DNA of 64,000 nucleotides, taken from NCBI RefSeq assembly GCF_023065955.2, contig NW_026623067.1, positions 59,714,444-59,778,443 of the forward strand, written 5' to 3'. The position numbers and the translations under genes were made by a program. Every line of letters starts with the position of its first letter. Within the stretch, counting starts at the first letter, position 1. This document shows, in pieces, positions 29,077 through 41,396 of the stretch. This DNA comes from Ursus arctos. Taxonomy: Eukaryota > Chordata > Mammalia > Carnivora > Ursidae. The notes beneath the pieces are model-generated. The model worked only from the letters and a program-made list of their open reading frames with translations, was not told the DNA's origin and ran no database searches.

Positions 29077-29500
29077 TTTTAAATTTTTTATTTAAATTCT
29101 AGTTAGTTAACATACAGTGCACTATTGGCTTCTGGAGCTGAAAGCAGTGATTCATCACTTACATACAACACCCAGTGCTCATCATAACAAGTGCCCTCCT
29201 CTAATATCCATCACCCATCTAGCCCACCCCCCACCCACCTCCCTCTATTGTTAAGAGTCTCTTATGAGGGGTTTGTTTCTCTCTCTTTTATCCCCCCTCC
29301 CATCTGTTCATCTGTTTTCTTTCTTAAATTCCGCATATGAGTGAAACCATATGGTATGTCTTTCTCTGACTTATTTCTCTTAGCATAATATACTCTAGCT
29401 CCATCCCCATCACTACAAATGGCAAGATTTTATTCTTTTTGATGGCTGAGTAATATTGCATTGTATATGTATACAGCACCTCTCCTTTATCCGTTCATCA
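29077..29500 (-). mobile_element. 5'-truncated carnivore L1 with perfect 17-bp duplications
   Basis: It contains the carnivore L1 3' end in reverse complement: tttaaattctagttagttaa, acatacaacacccagtgctc, ttaagagtctcttatgaggg and agcataatatactctagctc. GCCCAAGACATCATTCT occurs at 29060-29076 and 29501-29517, an exact target-site duplication, so both insertion ends are defined. Only about 424 bp inserted, a strong 5' truncation. It reads in the same direction as CERT1. Confidence 0.93.
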
Positions 29501-29679
29501 GCCCAAGACATCATTCTAATTGAAAAATGTTCTTTTAGGTATAAGAACATTAAATTTTTATACTGATTTAATTAATAAATAAAATGTTCATGCTATCATT
29601 TTTATGTAAATAATATTAATACTAGTTCAGAACATTTTTCCAATTCAGTATCACTTCATTTAACTTAAGTTTATTATTC

Positions 29680-29735
29680 TAGGAAGAAGAAGGAAAAGGA
29701 GGGAGGAAGAGTGAGAAAGGAGGAAGAGGAATCCA
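29680..29735. repeat. Purine-rich simple repeat
   Basis: GAA/GGA units (gaagaagaaggaaaaggagg onward). Confidence 0.8.
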
Positions 29736-30089
29736 TAACCAAAAGAGCACACAACAGCTCATGGAAAAGAAATAAATATCTTTGGCAAAGAGACTAGAAC
29801 TTTATCCATGTGAAAACCAGTAGTCTCTTAAAATTCAAACTTCCAGTATATACTGGTTGCCAAACATTCAAAGTGAAATTGTCATACTTCAGTAACGCTT
29901 GTTTATATAAAACACTCCATGAAAGATACTACATTTTTAACTATCAATTTACTAACAAATTACATATAAACTTAAGACTGCATGGAATTAAAACTCTTCT
30001 CCAAGACTTAGCTCACTCTACACCACTCCTCATCTCAAAGTAAAGCAGTGTTTTAGTAATGAAGCAAAATTAGTATTTTTGTGCCAGAA

Positions 30090-30330
30090 AAAATTAATGA
30101 AAGGGTAAAGCATGCACTTTATGTAAATTGTACCTCAAGAAAATGGATTTAAGAAGATAAAACTAATCTATGACAAAAAAGTAGGCCAAGGGGCAACGGG
30201 GGCAATGGTTACAAAGAGGCACAAGAAAATTTGGGGGTACAAATTACAAATAGTCTAAATTCAACTATCCAATTAAAATAGATAGATTTTAAGAATGTAA
30301 ATTGTACCTCAATAAAATAAAGAAAAAAAG
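30090..30330 (+). mobile_element. L1-type 3' fragment
   Basis: catgcactttatgtaaattg tacctcaa appears twice in variant form (30109 and 30290), as in L1 3' ends. Highly diverged. Confidence 0.45.
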
Positions 30331-30911
30331 GTAAGCTTGTTTCAATATAATAGAATCCCACCAGAACAGAATACTAATTACACAATCATTTAGTTCAGAA
30401 AAAATAAAACTTTTGAAATACTGTCCTAAGCTACTAGGTTCTTTACCTAAAATGGCTCTAGTTTCTTCTCCTCTCTTTTGACAATAACACTAACTTTCTA
30501 AGTGGAGTGTTTCAACACTTTAATTGTATTGGTTTGGTAAAGTTTCTCATTAAGATTTAAATATTGAAGACTGGAGTTAAAAATAAGAAGAATCTATCTG
30601 TAACAGACTAAAAACATAAGGTACTTAAGTCACTTACCTTAGACACTTATGTGTCATTCATTTCTAAACAGAAATTAATGGGAACTGCCTATTTAAATAC
30701 AGAACCATCCTCTGATTTACAATCAAAGTTTTATAGTATTAAAATAGATTTTGGATATTTATTTGCAAAATATTCAAAACCACACAATTTGAAATTTAAA
30801 TCCAAATAAGTCTACCCTCTCTGCTTTTTGTCAATGAGTCTCAGTGGAAGTAAAAACTGCTATTTTTAAAAGATCTTTTCTTTTAAGATCTTGAAAGAAA
30901 ACAGAAATACA

Positions 30912-31130
30912 GAGTTTTTCTAAAGGTTTCTTCACCATAAAACATACTTATCTCCTTGTCTATTTTTTCAGGTTCCATTATTTTAAAACAAGCAATATTT
31001 CCTCACAACTAAGACATGTTAGAAAAAATACTATAGCAATAATTGATAGTGGTGGACATCTTAAATAATGGTTAATAACTGAATGTGGAGGCTGAGAGTT
31101 TAGTGTAATTGTATTTCTACCTCTAATAAA
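30912..31130. repeat. Unrecognised repeat, copy A
   Basis: It is clearly homologous, in the same orientation, to 36650-36882. Shared stretches include ttcttcac, ccttgtctattt, aaaacaag, ttaaataatgg and tttagtgtaatt followed by tatttct. I do not recognise the family. It is non-coding in both copies. Confidence 0.7.
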
Positions 31131-31546
31131 GTTTCACTTAAATAAATTCCACTATGAAGCATACAAAATCACTCCAAGGGAAAAGAAATAAACTATAAGC
31201 AATTGCACTGTTATTCAATTTAAATAATGGAGATTCATTTGTCACACTATTTCAGTCAACGACTGCACTAAGGTAACTTAAATACAAATAAACGTTTAAC
31301 AAAGATACATATATACACACAGATGAATCCTCACTGTTTAAAATCTAGTCATTCTGGAAATGTCCATAATTGTGCCAATGATACTGACATTGCATAAAAC
31401 ATTCCTGATGGCATTACCACAACATTCAGAGAAATTTTATGACATAGCCACAAAATGGATCAAATCATTTTTGGGAGTCACAGAATAAAAATTAAAGAAC
31501 ACTCTCATTACTTTAAAGAAATATCTTGAAACTGTATAATTAAGCT

Positions 31547-31757
31547 GTGGGGTGCCTGGGTGGCTCAGTCGTTAAGGGTCTGCCTTCAGCTCAGAGCATG
31601 ATCCCGGTGTTCTGGGATCGAGCCCTGCATCAGGCTCCTCCTCTGGGAGCCTGCTTCTTCCTCTCCAACTCCCCCTGCTTGTGTTCCCTCTCTCACTGGC
31701 TGTCTCTCTCTCTCTCTCTCTCATGAATCAATAAAATCTTAAAAAAAAAAAAAAAAC
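31547..31757 (+). mobile_element. Can-SINE with 15-bp target-site duplication
   Basis: ggggtgcctgggtggctcag head, (CT)n block and an A-rich tail of about 17 bases. CTGTATAATTAAGCT at 31532-31546 and 31758-31772 is an exact duplication. Confidence 0.96.
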
Positions 31758-32593
31758 CTGTATAATTAAGCTTGACTACTTTTCTTATTCACATGACATG
31801 GCTCTGATTTACTTTTAGATTTCTCTAAAAAAATCTAATCTATCATCGAAGATATCAACATTTTAAAAACATTTGGTCATAGGTGTTAAAAATATTTCTA
31901 AAAGAAAAGTTATAAAACTATTCTGAAAATGGGTAATGTTCCTGACATCTCCTTTGGCTTTCCAAGACATTCACTTTGAAGGCAACAATACTCATCCTAA
32001 ATTTATAAGGTATGCTTTTTGAAGACAAAGTGGGGTGAAGGAAGCAAGGATGGAAATGTGAAAAAATTACTTTATTGCCACAAATGATATTGTTAAATGT
32101 TCTTAAAAATTGTAACATGCTTTCAAAACCTCGTTGGTATGATTTGGGGATTAACACTTCAAAGATATGCTGCCTTTTTCTTAATTCCACTCACTGTTCC
32201 ATAAGAAAAAGAAGTTGAGCTACTTAAAACCTCTAATTACCAATACATAATATTTTGAAAACACAAAATTCTATCTAAAATTAATAATGTAGAATTCAAA
32301 TACAGTTACCGTAGGAGTATTTTTCCCTTTCAATATATCTCCTCAAACTTCCTCACAGAATGCTTTGCAAAACTATCCTTTTCCAATTTGCGTGTTTGTA
32401 AGCCAGATTCCTGAACATGTTTTGCATAAACACTGAACGCTATTTTTGTTCAGTGAAACACTTAATTGTACATGCCCAATATAGAACAAGGTTTATTGCT
32501 TTTAAATACTACAATGAGACCACACCTTTATTATAATATTCCTTTTTATTAAAACCCCAAAAACCCCCACAACAAAAAAAAAACCCCACCATC

Positions 32594-32612
32594 TTTTGGC
32601 CACTAGAGGGGA
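32594..32612 (+). promoter_or_regulatory. CTCF-like motif
   Basis: TTTTGGCCACTAGAGGGGA contains CCACTAGAGGGG, 11 of 12 matches to the CTCF core pattern, with the usual upstream TGG. This is a motif match only. Confidence 0.35.
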
Positions 32613-33310
32613 TCAGGAGCATTTTCCAACTAGCAGTAAACTTGGAAAATTGATACAAAGGTTACTACTGGTCAAAGTACAACAGTAACCTCTACACTGA
32701 TTCCTTTATGTGTACCTTTACCCTCTGTATCTTTACTTTTTGAGAAAAATTAAAAGCATGATAAATTAAATCATATAGTTCAAAGTTATGAATTTAACAG
32801 AATAGAAAAAGAACCACTTTGAAAAGAAAACTTTCTCAAAGTCACAATTAAATTTTGTATTTTGGCTTAATCGTGAGAGAGAAACTTACATAATATATCT
32901 ATCATTTTATACAATCTGTTCATCGCCCCATCTAGACTCCAAAGGCAGTGGTTAAAAAATACAGCAAAAAGGCTGACTTATTTTAATAGCATCCACCTTT
33001 TGAAAAGTTTATTCTTTTTCCTAATAACACTTGCCAGCAAGAAACACAGCAAAGAAATTGAGAAAGGAATGAAGTAACTTCCTCATGGTGTCAAAAATCA
33101 TCTAGTTATTAGTGGCATAGTTACCCCTGCCCCAACTACACTGACTCTTTCCATTTTAACTATGGAAAGAGAGAATATACAAGATTAAATGCTATCATAA
33201 AAACAATGGAGCATTTTCCAGAAATTAAAATTCTGAAACCCATAATAAAACCAAATAAGCTTCCTAAGCTGTGAATATCCATACATCTCACATTCAGTAT
33301 TGAATGTGAG

Positions 33311-33342
33311 CAAACCACGTGAGAAGCAAACCACGTGAGAAG
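33311..33342. repeat. 16-bp tandem duplication carrying two CACGTG E-boxes
   Basis: CAAACCACGTGAGAAG is repeated exactly twice. Each unit contains the palindromic E-box CACGTG (33316-33321 and 33332-33337), spaced 16 bp. Confidence 0.9.
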
Positions 33343-34784
33343 CAAGATACTATTTAACCAATATAACTGTGATTTAAAATATAAGCTGCAGTGGCAACAA
33401 TTTTATTTTTGTCTAAGTCAACATAAAGATATTATTTGAGATAAGAAAATCTGGCATAACAATTTCATGCCCATGAACATTAAGATCTCATCTATTTAGC
33501 CTTTTAAATACTTATGGACCTCCCCCCCCCCACAGAGCAGTAGCCTCCGAAGTAGCAAGAATCCAAGGATAAGAGAAGAGAAGGTTCTAGTATCACTATA
33601 ACCACTAAAAATTTTACAAGTTAGTCGCTACCTTCTTGGGCTTAATATTCTTATCTTTAAAATGATATGGGTAGTTTAGGGCTGTAATTCTCTGTACTAA
33701 ACCTAAATACCTAAACAAAGGCTAAAAACGTACATATGCAGTGGAGGCCAAATGTAAGGCAGTCCTTGAACCAGATGGATAAATAAAACACAAATCATTG
33801 ATAAAATGTACCAGATGAGAAGGTCAACTCACAGTAATTTCCAGGAATTGCACCACCTCATGAATCAAAGAAAATTTAAAATATATTTAAGAAAATGGTA
33901 TATTAGAGAGGATTTTTGTCATATTCTCAGTGCCTAAATCCTAGCAGCACTCCGGTGAGTAGAATATTTGCTTTCTCTCAAGATATTTTTTCCAAATAAT
34001 ACTGGAAAATAGAACATTTGCTTAGATTAGTCCCAAAACAATTCTTTTCTTTTCAGATCCAGTCATTCTTGCATCATAATTTAAAACCCACTATCAAATA
34101 GATCATTTGAAGGTCATTTATGAAACCTGGATATTTATTTTCCTTTTTTTTCTCCTGGAACATGAGATGAGCTTTCCTTCACAGAAATATCGAAACAGGC
34201 CAAGTGTTGTAGTGCGATGAGGCTGGAGGAGTTAAGCAGGGCCTTGTCACATGCCCCAGTTAAGTGTTAAAAGAACGTTGAATAGGAAAAAGAGACACTG
34301 CCTACTACAATCCAGATGTAGTACAATCCTACTACAAAAATGCCCAAATACAATATGGTACCGTAGAAGCAGAGAGTAACAACAGCTACCCCTTTTCTTG
34401 ACTTTTCTTTTCTTGACTTCTGAACTCTCTTTCTTCCACTTATAATCTAGGGCTTTGGATTCCATAATACATCCTTACAGCTAAAGGGGAAATTAGTAAG
34501 CTACCAAGTACTTCCTCTGTACTAAAAGCTGTTTGACACAATCAGCGACACATTAGGTGAGAAATAACGAGATAACTATCAAATGAAGCGGTTTAAAGAC
34601 AGTGTGTTAAACAATTTTTCCACCCTAGTTTTAGAAAATAAATACTAAGGGATACAGAGATCTTTCCTGTTTTGCTTTGACAGGAGAGCTAATGAGGGCT
34701 GAGTAACTTTCTAAAAAAATTTGATATTTTAGAGATTAACTGCAGAGAGCCACGTTGAATACATTGTAAAAACAGTAAAAGCTA

Positions 34785-34995
34785 AACTTGGGATATCTAC
34801 TTTGTACCAGGTATGATGCCAATACTTTAAGTGCATTATCTCACTTAATTCTTGTAATAGCCTATGTAAAATAGGTACTATTACTATATCCACTTTACAG
34901 GTGATTTTATTTAATGTTTTCAGAGTCACACAACTGGTAAGTAATGGAGCCAGGATTTAATTCCAGATTCAAGTGCTCATATTAATCATTATGCT
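34785..34995 (-). repeat. MIR, nearly full core
   Basis: tctactttgtaccaggtatg, cattatctcacttaattctt, cactttacaggtgattttat and cacacaactggtaagtaatg form the reverse-complement MIR consensus order. Confidence 0.88.
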
Positions 34996-35250
34996 ATATA
35001 CTGTCTCAACATCCAGAGACTTTAATTCTACTTCTTTCAACTCTCTTTAAAACCAATCCCGAGAATAGTTCTATTGATTAGATTTTATTGCCCCCCTGCC
35101 ACTCTAGTTTTTAAAAGTAGTATCTGCTTGTTATAAGGAAAAAAATACAAACTACCTTCAATCTTTTTAACTGAGAGAGTTACTCTTCGCTCTCGTGTTT
35201 TTCCTTATTCTCTGTACATTTCCCCCTCAAAACCTTATTGAGATAAAGTT

Positions 35251-35413
35251 GATTATTCCTTTTTTTTTTTTTAAGATTTTATTTATTTATTTGACAGAGA
35301 GCACAAGCAGGGGGAAGAGTATAGGGAGAAGGAGAAGCAGACTCCCCACTGAGCAGGGAGCTTGGTCTGAGCTGAAGGCAGACACTTAACCGACTCAGCC
35401 ACCCAGGCACCCC
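35251..35413 (-). mobile_element. Can-SINE with internal deletion
   Basis: T12 then aagattttatttatttattt and gactcagccacccaggcacc. The part between gcagggagctt and gagctgaaggcaga is shortened. TGAGATAAAGTT at 35239-35250 and 35414-35425 is the likely target-site duplication. Confidence 0.92.
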
Positions 35414-35424
35414 TGAGATAAAGT

Positions 35425-36060
35425 TTATATCCTGTTTTCCCTTCCATTATCTAATATAATTTTCTTCTTACAATATAGCTTTGTTAGTGTTTTATTGTAC
35501 TATAATTTTGGTATTTATTAGGGCTATTATTAGGCCTGTAGATTTTTTTGGTCTTTGCATTTAGTATTTATTGTCTTCTTACATAAAGCATTTTTCTGCA
35601 GGTTAGTTGTGCTTTTCTGACAATTTCTCAGAAGTAGAATTGCTAGGTTTAAGGGTATGAGCACTTTTGATATCTCTTGTCAAGGACTTTCCAAAAAGAT
35701 TGCACTAACGCACATTCCATGTGCAGAATATGCAGGTCTTTATTTCACTGTAACTTTACCAATATTATTAGTTTTGACCCTTTTAAAGTGAGGTAGATTA
35801 AAAATGTGTTCTATGACTTTATTTTTTTTTATTTTTTGTAGAAGTGATGTTTACTGTAAATATTTCAAACAATATAAACAATACTGAAAACTGCAAAAAA
35901 GAAAATGAAAATTTAGCCCATTTAGATATGACCAATGTCCTTCCTCCAGATACTTCTTTGCATGCACAGCCTTACATTTGTACATAAATGGTACTATACT
36001 GTTTTGTAGCTTTTCATCCACTCAGTAATAAGTTATGGGTATCTTTTCATGTTTGATATA
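35425..36060 (-). mobile_element. Probable old L1-type fragments
   Basis: ttgcatttagtatttattgt through the 35880-36050 block (atacttctttgcatgcacag, atggtactatactgttttgt) has the style of reverse-complement L1M 3' sequence. It is too diverged for a firm call. Confidence 0.4.
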
Positions 36061-36649
36061 GACCTCGATTTCTCCCCTGCCCACCAAGAAAGGAATACAT
36101 ACCTTTTTTGGAAATTTTAGGTTTGGGGCCAAAGTCCCAGCATAATAAAGAATCTTCATTTGCTGACCATTGTTTTATGTACATATATTTCTTTCAGGAT
36201 CTTTGCAGAGAAGAATTTATGGTTTCGTTTCCTCGGCTAATTATAAGCTTACATTTCAATAAACCTGCAAATACTTCTTAAACATCGTAAAACCTATTTT
36301 TTCTCTTGCTGGGACATTTAAGGGAGCTTCAAAGTCAATAGTAACTGTTTTGCCATTGTCCCCTCCTTGCAAGTAGATAAAAATAATAGAACTGTGACTT
36401 TTTTTATCCCATGCCTACAGAACTTCCTTCTGAAAGAAAATACACATCAACCATTTTTTGGGGAGCAAACCATAAAATAAGAAAGTTTAAAGAGTAGTAC
36501 TGATACTTTGTTACATCTGCTGCTAGCCTTTTAAAACTTATTTTCTCCTCCTAGAGGAGCGATATAAAGGAATATCCTGGCTGTGTTGGGGGTGAAGGGG
36601 AAATATAGTAGCTAACATTTATCAAGCACTTATGATATAATGTAAATAC

Positions 36650-36882
36650 TAAAAAGTATTGTTAAAGATTTCTTCACTGTGAGGCACACTTCTTGTTTCC
36701 TTGTCTATTTCTTCAAGGTCCACTATTTCAAAACAAGTAATACCTCCTTACAACAGAGATATGCTAGAACAAAAGACTCCCATTAACAGCAATCCTGATG
36801 TAACCCATTTTAAATAATGGATAGTAAATAAATATGGAAGCTGATAGGAGTTTAGTGTAATTCTATTTCTTCCTCTAACAGT
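36650..36882. repeat. Unrecognised repeat, copy B
   Basis: Diverged partner of 30912-31130 in the same orientation. The left end abuts a short MIR-like stretch (agctaacatttatcaagcac). Confidence 0.7.
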
Positions 36883-37550
36883 GCCTTATAAGCAAAGTAT
36901 GTACTCGATCCTATGGGAAACAGGAAGTCAAACAGGCTTTAAAACCGGAAGTAAAGAATCAGATATCTATCTTTAAAGGATTACTCTGGCTATACTAGAA
37001 AGGATTTTAAGAGGAACAAGACTTAAAAGCAGTTACAAAGCTGGAGAATTTATCCAAACGAGTCACTCAGTGACCAGAACTAAAGAACGGCAAGGGGAAA
37101 ATAAAGAAAGGGAATTAAATGATGACAATACCTAATTACTCCTCTATTCCTCTACAGACCAAAGGGATGTTTCTGAAAAGAAAAAGGGGCTAGGAAATGA
37201 ACAGTGGTAGAATTCCTATCGATAATCTTATCTTGTCTGTCAAGGTCATGGGCTTTCCATGAATGAAAAATGACAAGAACTGTTTTCAGCTAGGATAACA
37301 TTTTAATCTGTAGGATATTCATTTATTTTGCTACCTAATCTTACTGTTTCTACCAAAGCTATCTTTCATCCTTCAATTCCAAACCAACGCAGAATAGTTA
37401 CCAGACAATAAAGACCATGTGAGAAAAATCTTTTTTTAGGCTATTAGCTAAAAAGGTTTGATAAGAAAGAGCAGTTCTGTGTTCTTTGATCTTTTTAAGA
37501 AACATTTTCTCCCAGATAATGTCCAATAAACTCAGCAAGTAAAATTAGAG

Positions 37551-37590
37551 AACAGTTTCCACTGATGTCAAACAGTTTCCACTGATGCCA
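37551..37590. repeat. 20-bp tandem duplication
   Basis: aacagtttccactgatgtca and aacagtttccactgatgcca are adjacent, differing at one base. Confidence 0.9.
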
Positions 37591-37915
37591 CCCACCATTA
37601 CTTTTCTACATCGAACAGAAAAAACAGAATCCCATCTGTCTTGGTGACTGTCAGAAATATTCCCTCCTGATTAAATAAAAATTCAAATACAAACGCTGTA
37701 AAAAAATGACTTTTGTAGCATAAAGCCTCATTTTAATATTTTCTACAGTAACGATATAGGACAGTTGTTGAACTCTAGATTAACTATCTTTTTAAAAATC
37801 TTTCTTAGCTAAAGAAACATTTTGTAAGTTAATTACAGACTAATAAAGGATAGAAAAATAAGCTGAAAATCTAGTAATATTCATTTAAATTGTTAGTGGC
37901 AAATGATGTAGAAAA

Positions 37916-38490
37916 TGTTGGGGTTCGGAGCCGATAGCCAAGAGAGAATTCTGGAGATGTCTTCAGTGTAAAAAGGTAGTTTTATTAAAGCACAGGGACA
38001 GGACCTGGTGGGCAGCAAGAGCTGCACTGGGGTTGTGATGTGTGACTGATTACCTTCAAGTTGGGAGGGGGTTATGGACAGCACAAGCCTCCAAGGTATT
38101 CTGGAAACAAGGTTTCCAGGACATTGAGGGAGCTGGCTATTGTTTGGAAAAGGTCATTTATTACTGCCTAGTAAAACCCTAGTCATGAGACCCTTCAGAA
38201 GTATATCAGTGGAGCATATGCTTGGAGGATGATTGCTAATGTGTATCTTGGGCGGTAGAGATAAAGGAAGTTTCCAATGGAATTTTTATGTGTTAAAGGA
38301 GACTTACAGGATCCTGGGGGATCAGGATAATGTTAAGCTAAGATTACCTTTTGCCCTTAACAAAGTATTAACATCAAGGCAGCTAGGTCCTAGAGAAATG
38401 TCACTCTGACTGTTTCAAGGACTTGTCAATGGGCTGTAGGCAGTAAGGAAATTTAATTATTTTCTTTTGCCTTTGTTTCTCATGTCAGCA
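37916..38490 (-). mobile_element. Solo LTR, class I (ERV1-like) endogenous retrovirus fossil
   Basis: On the minus strand a 575-bp element begins TGCTGACATGAGAAAC and ends TCCGAACCCCAACA, giving TG...CA termini. An AATAAA poly(A) signal lies at 37981-37986, leaving about 65 bp of U5, with a terminal CGAACCCC-type end typical of gammaretrovirus-like LTRs. No internal retroviral sequence flanks it, so it is a solo LTR. Flanking 4-mers are similar but not identical (TATT/TTTT), so the duplication is decayed or the ends are off by a few bases. It is non-coding and lies in the sense direction of CERT1. Confidence 0.75.
37981..37986 (-). terminator. AATAAA poly(A) signal inside the solo LTR
   Basis: The minus strand reads GCTTTAATAAAACT. 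Its position about 65 bp before the LTR end fits the LTR R/U5 polyadenylation signal. It is sense to CERT1. Confidence 0.65.
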
Positions 38491-39149
38491 AATATGTGGT
38501 ATTATAAAAACTTGCAAATTTGGTAAATGCTATACAAAATTATACATTACATTTTCAGAATATTATTTGTGTAACTGCCAATCCATTTTACCTTTTAAGC
38601 ACAAGTAAATATGAAATTAATTATAATGGACCAAGAGTGGCCAATTTATAGTAACCTGGAGTGAACAGGCCATCAAATTTTCTTAAGACATTCACTTTGA
38701 GAAATGCCAAGAGACTCGAGCAGTTAGGAGTAGCAGCTGAAGCTGAAAAGAAGCCAAACAGGAAAAAGTCATGACAAACCAAGAAAAAAGAAACTAAGAG
38801 CAGGACGGGAGAGCAAAAGTTATTGATAAACGGGAACTATGAAAGAGAAAAAAGAACAGAATGAAACTAAGCTCCATTAACTGTAGGTGGGGGGGAGGGG
38901 CAAGTGACAGAGTAACTGAGGTTTGTTAACAGTAAGAGCACTCAGAGTTAAGTATACAGATCTAGTTTTCTTTGCAGGTAGCGCACTGTAATTTTTCTTG
39001 GCTCATGGCAATATTCCCATTTCTCAAGTTAACATGAGTTGGCCTGTATTCCCTGTAACCGAGTAAGCTTAATTAAAATAAAAGGACCTATGACATCAAT
39101 TCCTGTGTGATCTTTTCAAATTTTCAATATTCATCTGATCTGGACAACT

Positions 39150-39530
39150 ATGTTCAGTGTTAGCAGATATTGCAAAAATGTTTCCCAAAGTGTTTGCACC
39201 ATTTTACACCTGTTGTTCTACATCCTCACCAACATGTGGTATTAAGTTCTTTTTTTTCCTTTTATTTCTTCTTCTTATTATTTTTTAGTTACACTGCATG
39301 GTGGATGGTAGTACCTCACTGTAGCTTAAATATGCATTTTCCTGATGACTAACAGCACAGAGTACCATTCCATATGTTTATTATCCATTTGAATATCCTG
39401 TTTCATGAAGTGCCAGTTCAAGTCTTTTGGCTATTCTTGTTTTTATTTGAGTTGTGTAAACTTTTCTTACTGATCTGTAGGGTTCTCCCTGTCTTTTTGA
39501 CATAAAATGTTGTCATGCTATATCCAACTG
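39150..39530 (-). mobile_element. L1 3' fragment
   Basis: ccattttacacctgttgttc, catcctcaccaacatgtggt, tgatgactaacagcacagag and agttcaagtcttttggctat follow the reverse-complement L1 3' order. Confidence 0.8.
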
Positions 39531-39950
39531 GCTACAAAGTTAATATGATTAGCTACCTAAATATCTTTTTTTTCACTGACGTAAAATTCTCAGATACCTC
39601 TTTCACCATCTTGGTAAAAGATAAACACCATTCATAGATAAAAGAGCATGGCTGATATAAATTAATGGCATTCCTTCTTTTCTATAGACTTTTACTGAGT
39701 ATTTAGGCATCATATGTAAGTACAAAATGCAGATGTCAGCTCAGGCGAATTCAGCTTTCAAAAATTCCAGGTAACAAAAACTAACAAAGTTATTTTAAAA
39801 GCCCTTGAGGGTTAAATTATTTTTATTCCAGAACACTAAGAAAATCAAAGAAGGTTGGTATTTTGTTTTCCTTGATTTCATCTCAAACCTCAAAAGTGCT
39901 GGCTGGTAGTGTGCAGAATCTACATTTAGGTGTTAAAAATTTTTTTTACT

Positions 39951-40144
39951 GGGGCGTCTGGGTGGCTCAGTCGTTAAGCATCTGCCTTCGGCTCAGGGCG
40001 TGATCCCAGGGTCCTGGGATCGAGCCCCGCCATCAGGCTCCCTGCTCTGTTGGGAGCCTGCTTCTTCCTCTCCCACTTTCCCTGCTTGTGCTTCCTTTCT
40101 CGCTGGCTGTCTCTCTATCAAATAAATAAATAAAATCTTTAAAA
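39951..40144 (+). mobile_element. Can-SINE, well preserved
   Basis: ggggcgtctgggtggctcag head to caaataaataaataaaatct tail. Flanking AAAAATTTTTTTTACT-type sequences fit a target-site duplication. Confidence 0.95.
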
Positions 40145-40508
40145 AAAATTTTTTTTTACTAACTGTGTATAGACTACTACTGTAAGCAATTTAGCAACTA
40201 ACTCCACTGGTAGGAACTGACCAAATTCTTGACCTTAATGAGAGAAACATCCAGCAACATAAGGAAGTTTTTTGCTAGTTAATGGAGTCCAGTTGTGATC
40301 CCAACTACTTGGTTTTTCTACAACTTATATGAGAAAATGACAGACCCTTGACTACTTTGGCAGCTGTTAGACTTGCACTTCAAAATTTAAAACTTGTGAA
40401 CATAAAGGAAAAGTAAAATTTGATTCCATCTTCTTCCCTCTATCACCATGATATGATGCAAAGAGGTATATGGAGAACTGGTTTACTTATACAAAGAATA
40501 ATACACTA

Positions 40509-40620
40509 GGGGCGCCCTGCTGGCTCACTCAGAGGAGCATGTGACTGATCTCGGGGTCATGAGTTCAAGTCCCACACTGGGTGTAGAGATTACTTAAATA
40601 AATAAAAACAAACAAAACCA
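40509..40620 (+). mobile_element. Short Can-SINE variant
   Basis: ggggcgccctgctggctcac, gggtcatgagttcaagtccc and ggtgtagagattacttaaat, followed by an A-rich tail. Confidence 0.9.
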
Positions 40621-41359
40621 AAAATAGTGGTTAAAAAGTTATATTTGCATTCTTAAGTCTTTGCCAAGTAAATCAGACTCAAAATGCAAAGGTAAGTTTA
40701 TATGATAATCATTTATAAAGCAGACAAGTATAGAATCTCTAGTATCTGTTGAGAACATTTTCCAGTATTAAGAGTTGACTAAATACAGCAGAGATAATAT
40801 GACTTTATATGACCTTGATATTTAAGAAGTGCTAAGAACTAACAAGTATATTCTGCCATCTAGCTACTTTAGAATAGTTTCCTAATAAGCTTATGTCACA
40901 TTTAAGACAAATGAAATTAAAGTTGTCAAATAAGCAGAAACTGCTCTTAAAAATAAAGAAAAAGCACCAAAATCAAGTTGACTCTGTGACAGCATGGGAA
41001 AAATTATTTCATTATGCCAAAGAACACCACAGTTTTTAGGAGATGTTTAACATGAGTCTTGGGTATCATTTAGGTACCTCAACCATAAGAATATTTTGGT
41101 AAGAAACTTTTTTCATACTCCATCTCATTTCAAGCAAAATATGTAATTTCTTTTCAAAAATTGTTTTCCACCTCATTTCCTCAGAAATCCCTAAATGAAG
41201 GCCCATGTGATGACATCAGAAGAGAAAAAGGCCCATTGTTCGAAGTGTCTTATGTTATCCTAAGGGCAAGCGGTGTAATGAGGAAGTAACTGTAAATGGA
41301 ACTGTATGAGCTGGAAGGACGGGATCTTATCAACTTTGAAGTAGTTTAGTTTTTCTTGT

Positions 41360-41363
<4 letters not shown>

Positions 41364-41396
<33 letters not shown>

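Noticed and set aside
40509..40620. Possible tRNA gene
   Set aside because: The tRNA-like A and B box region belongs to a short Can-SINE with an A-rich tail; there is no intact cloverleaf.
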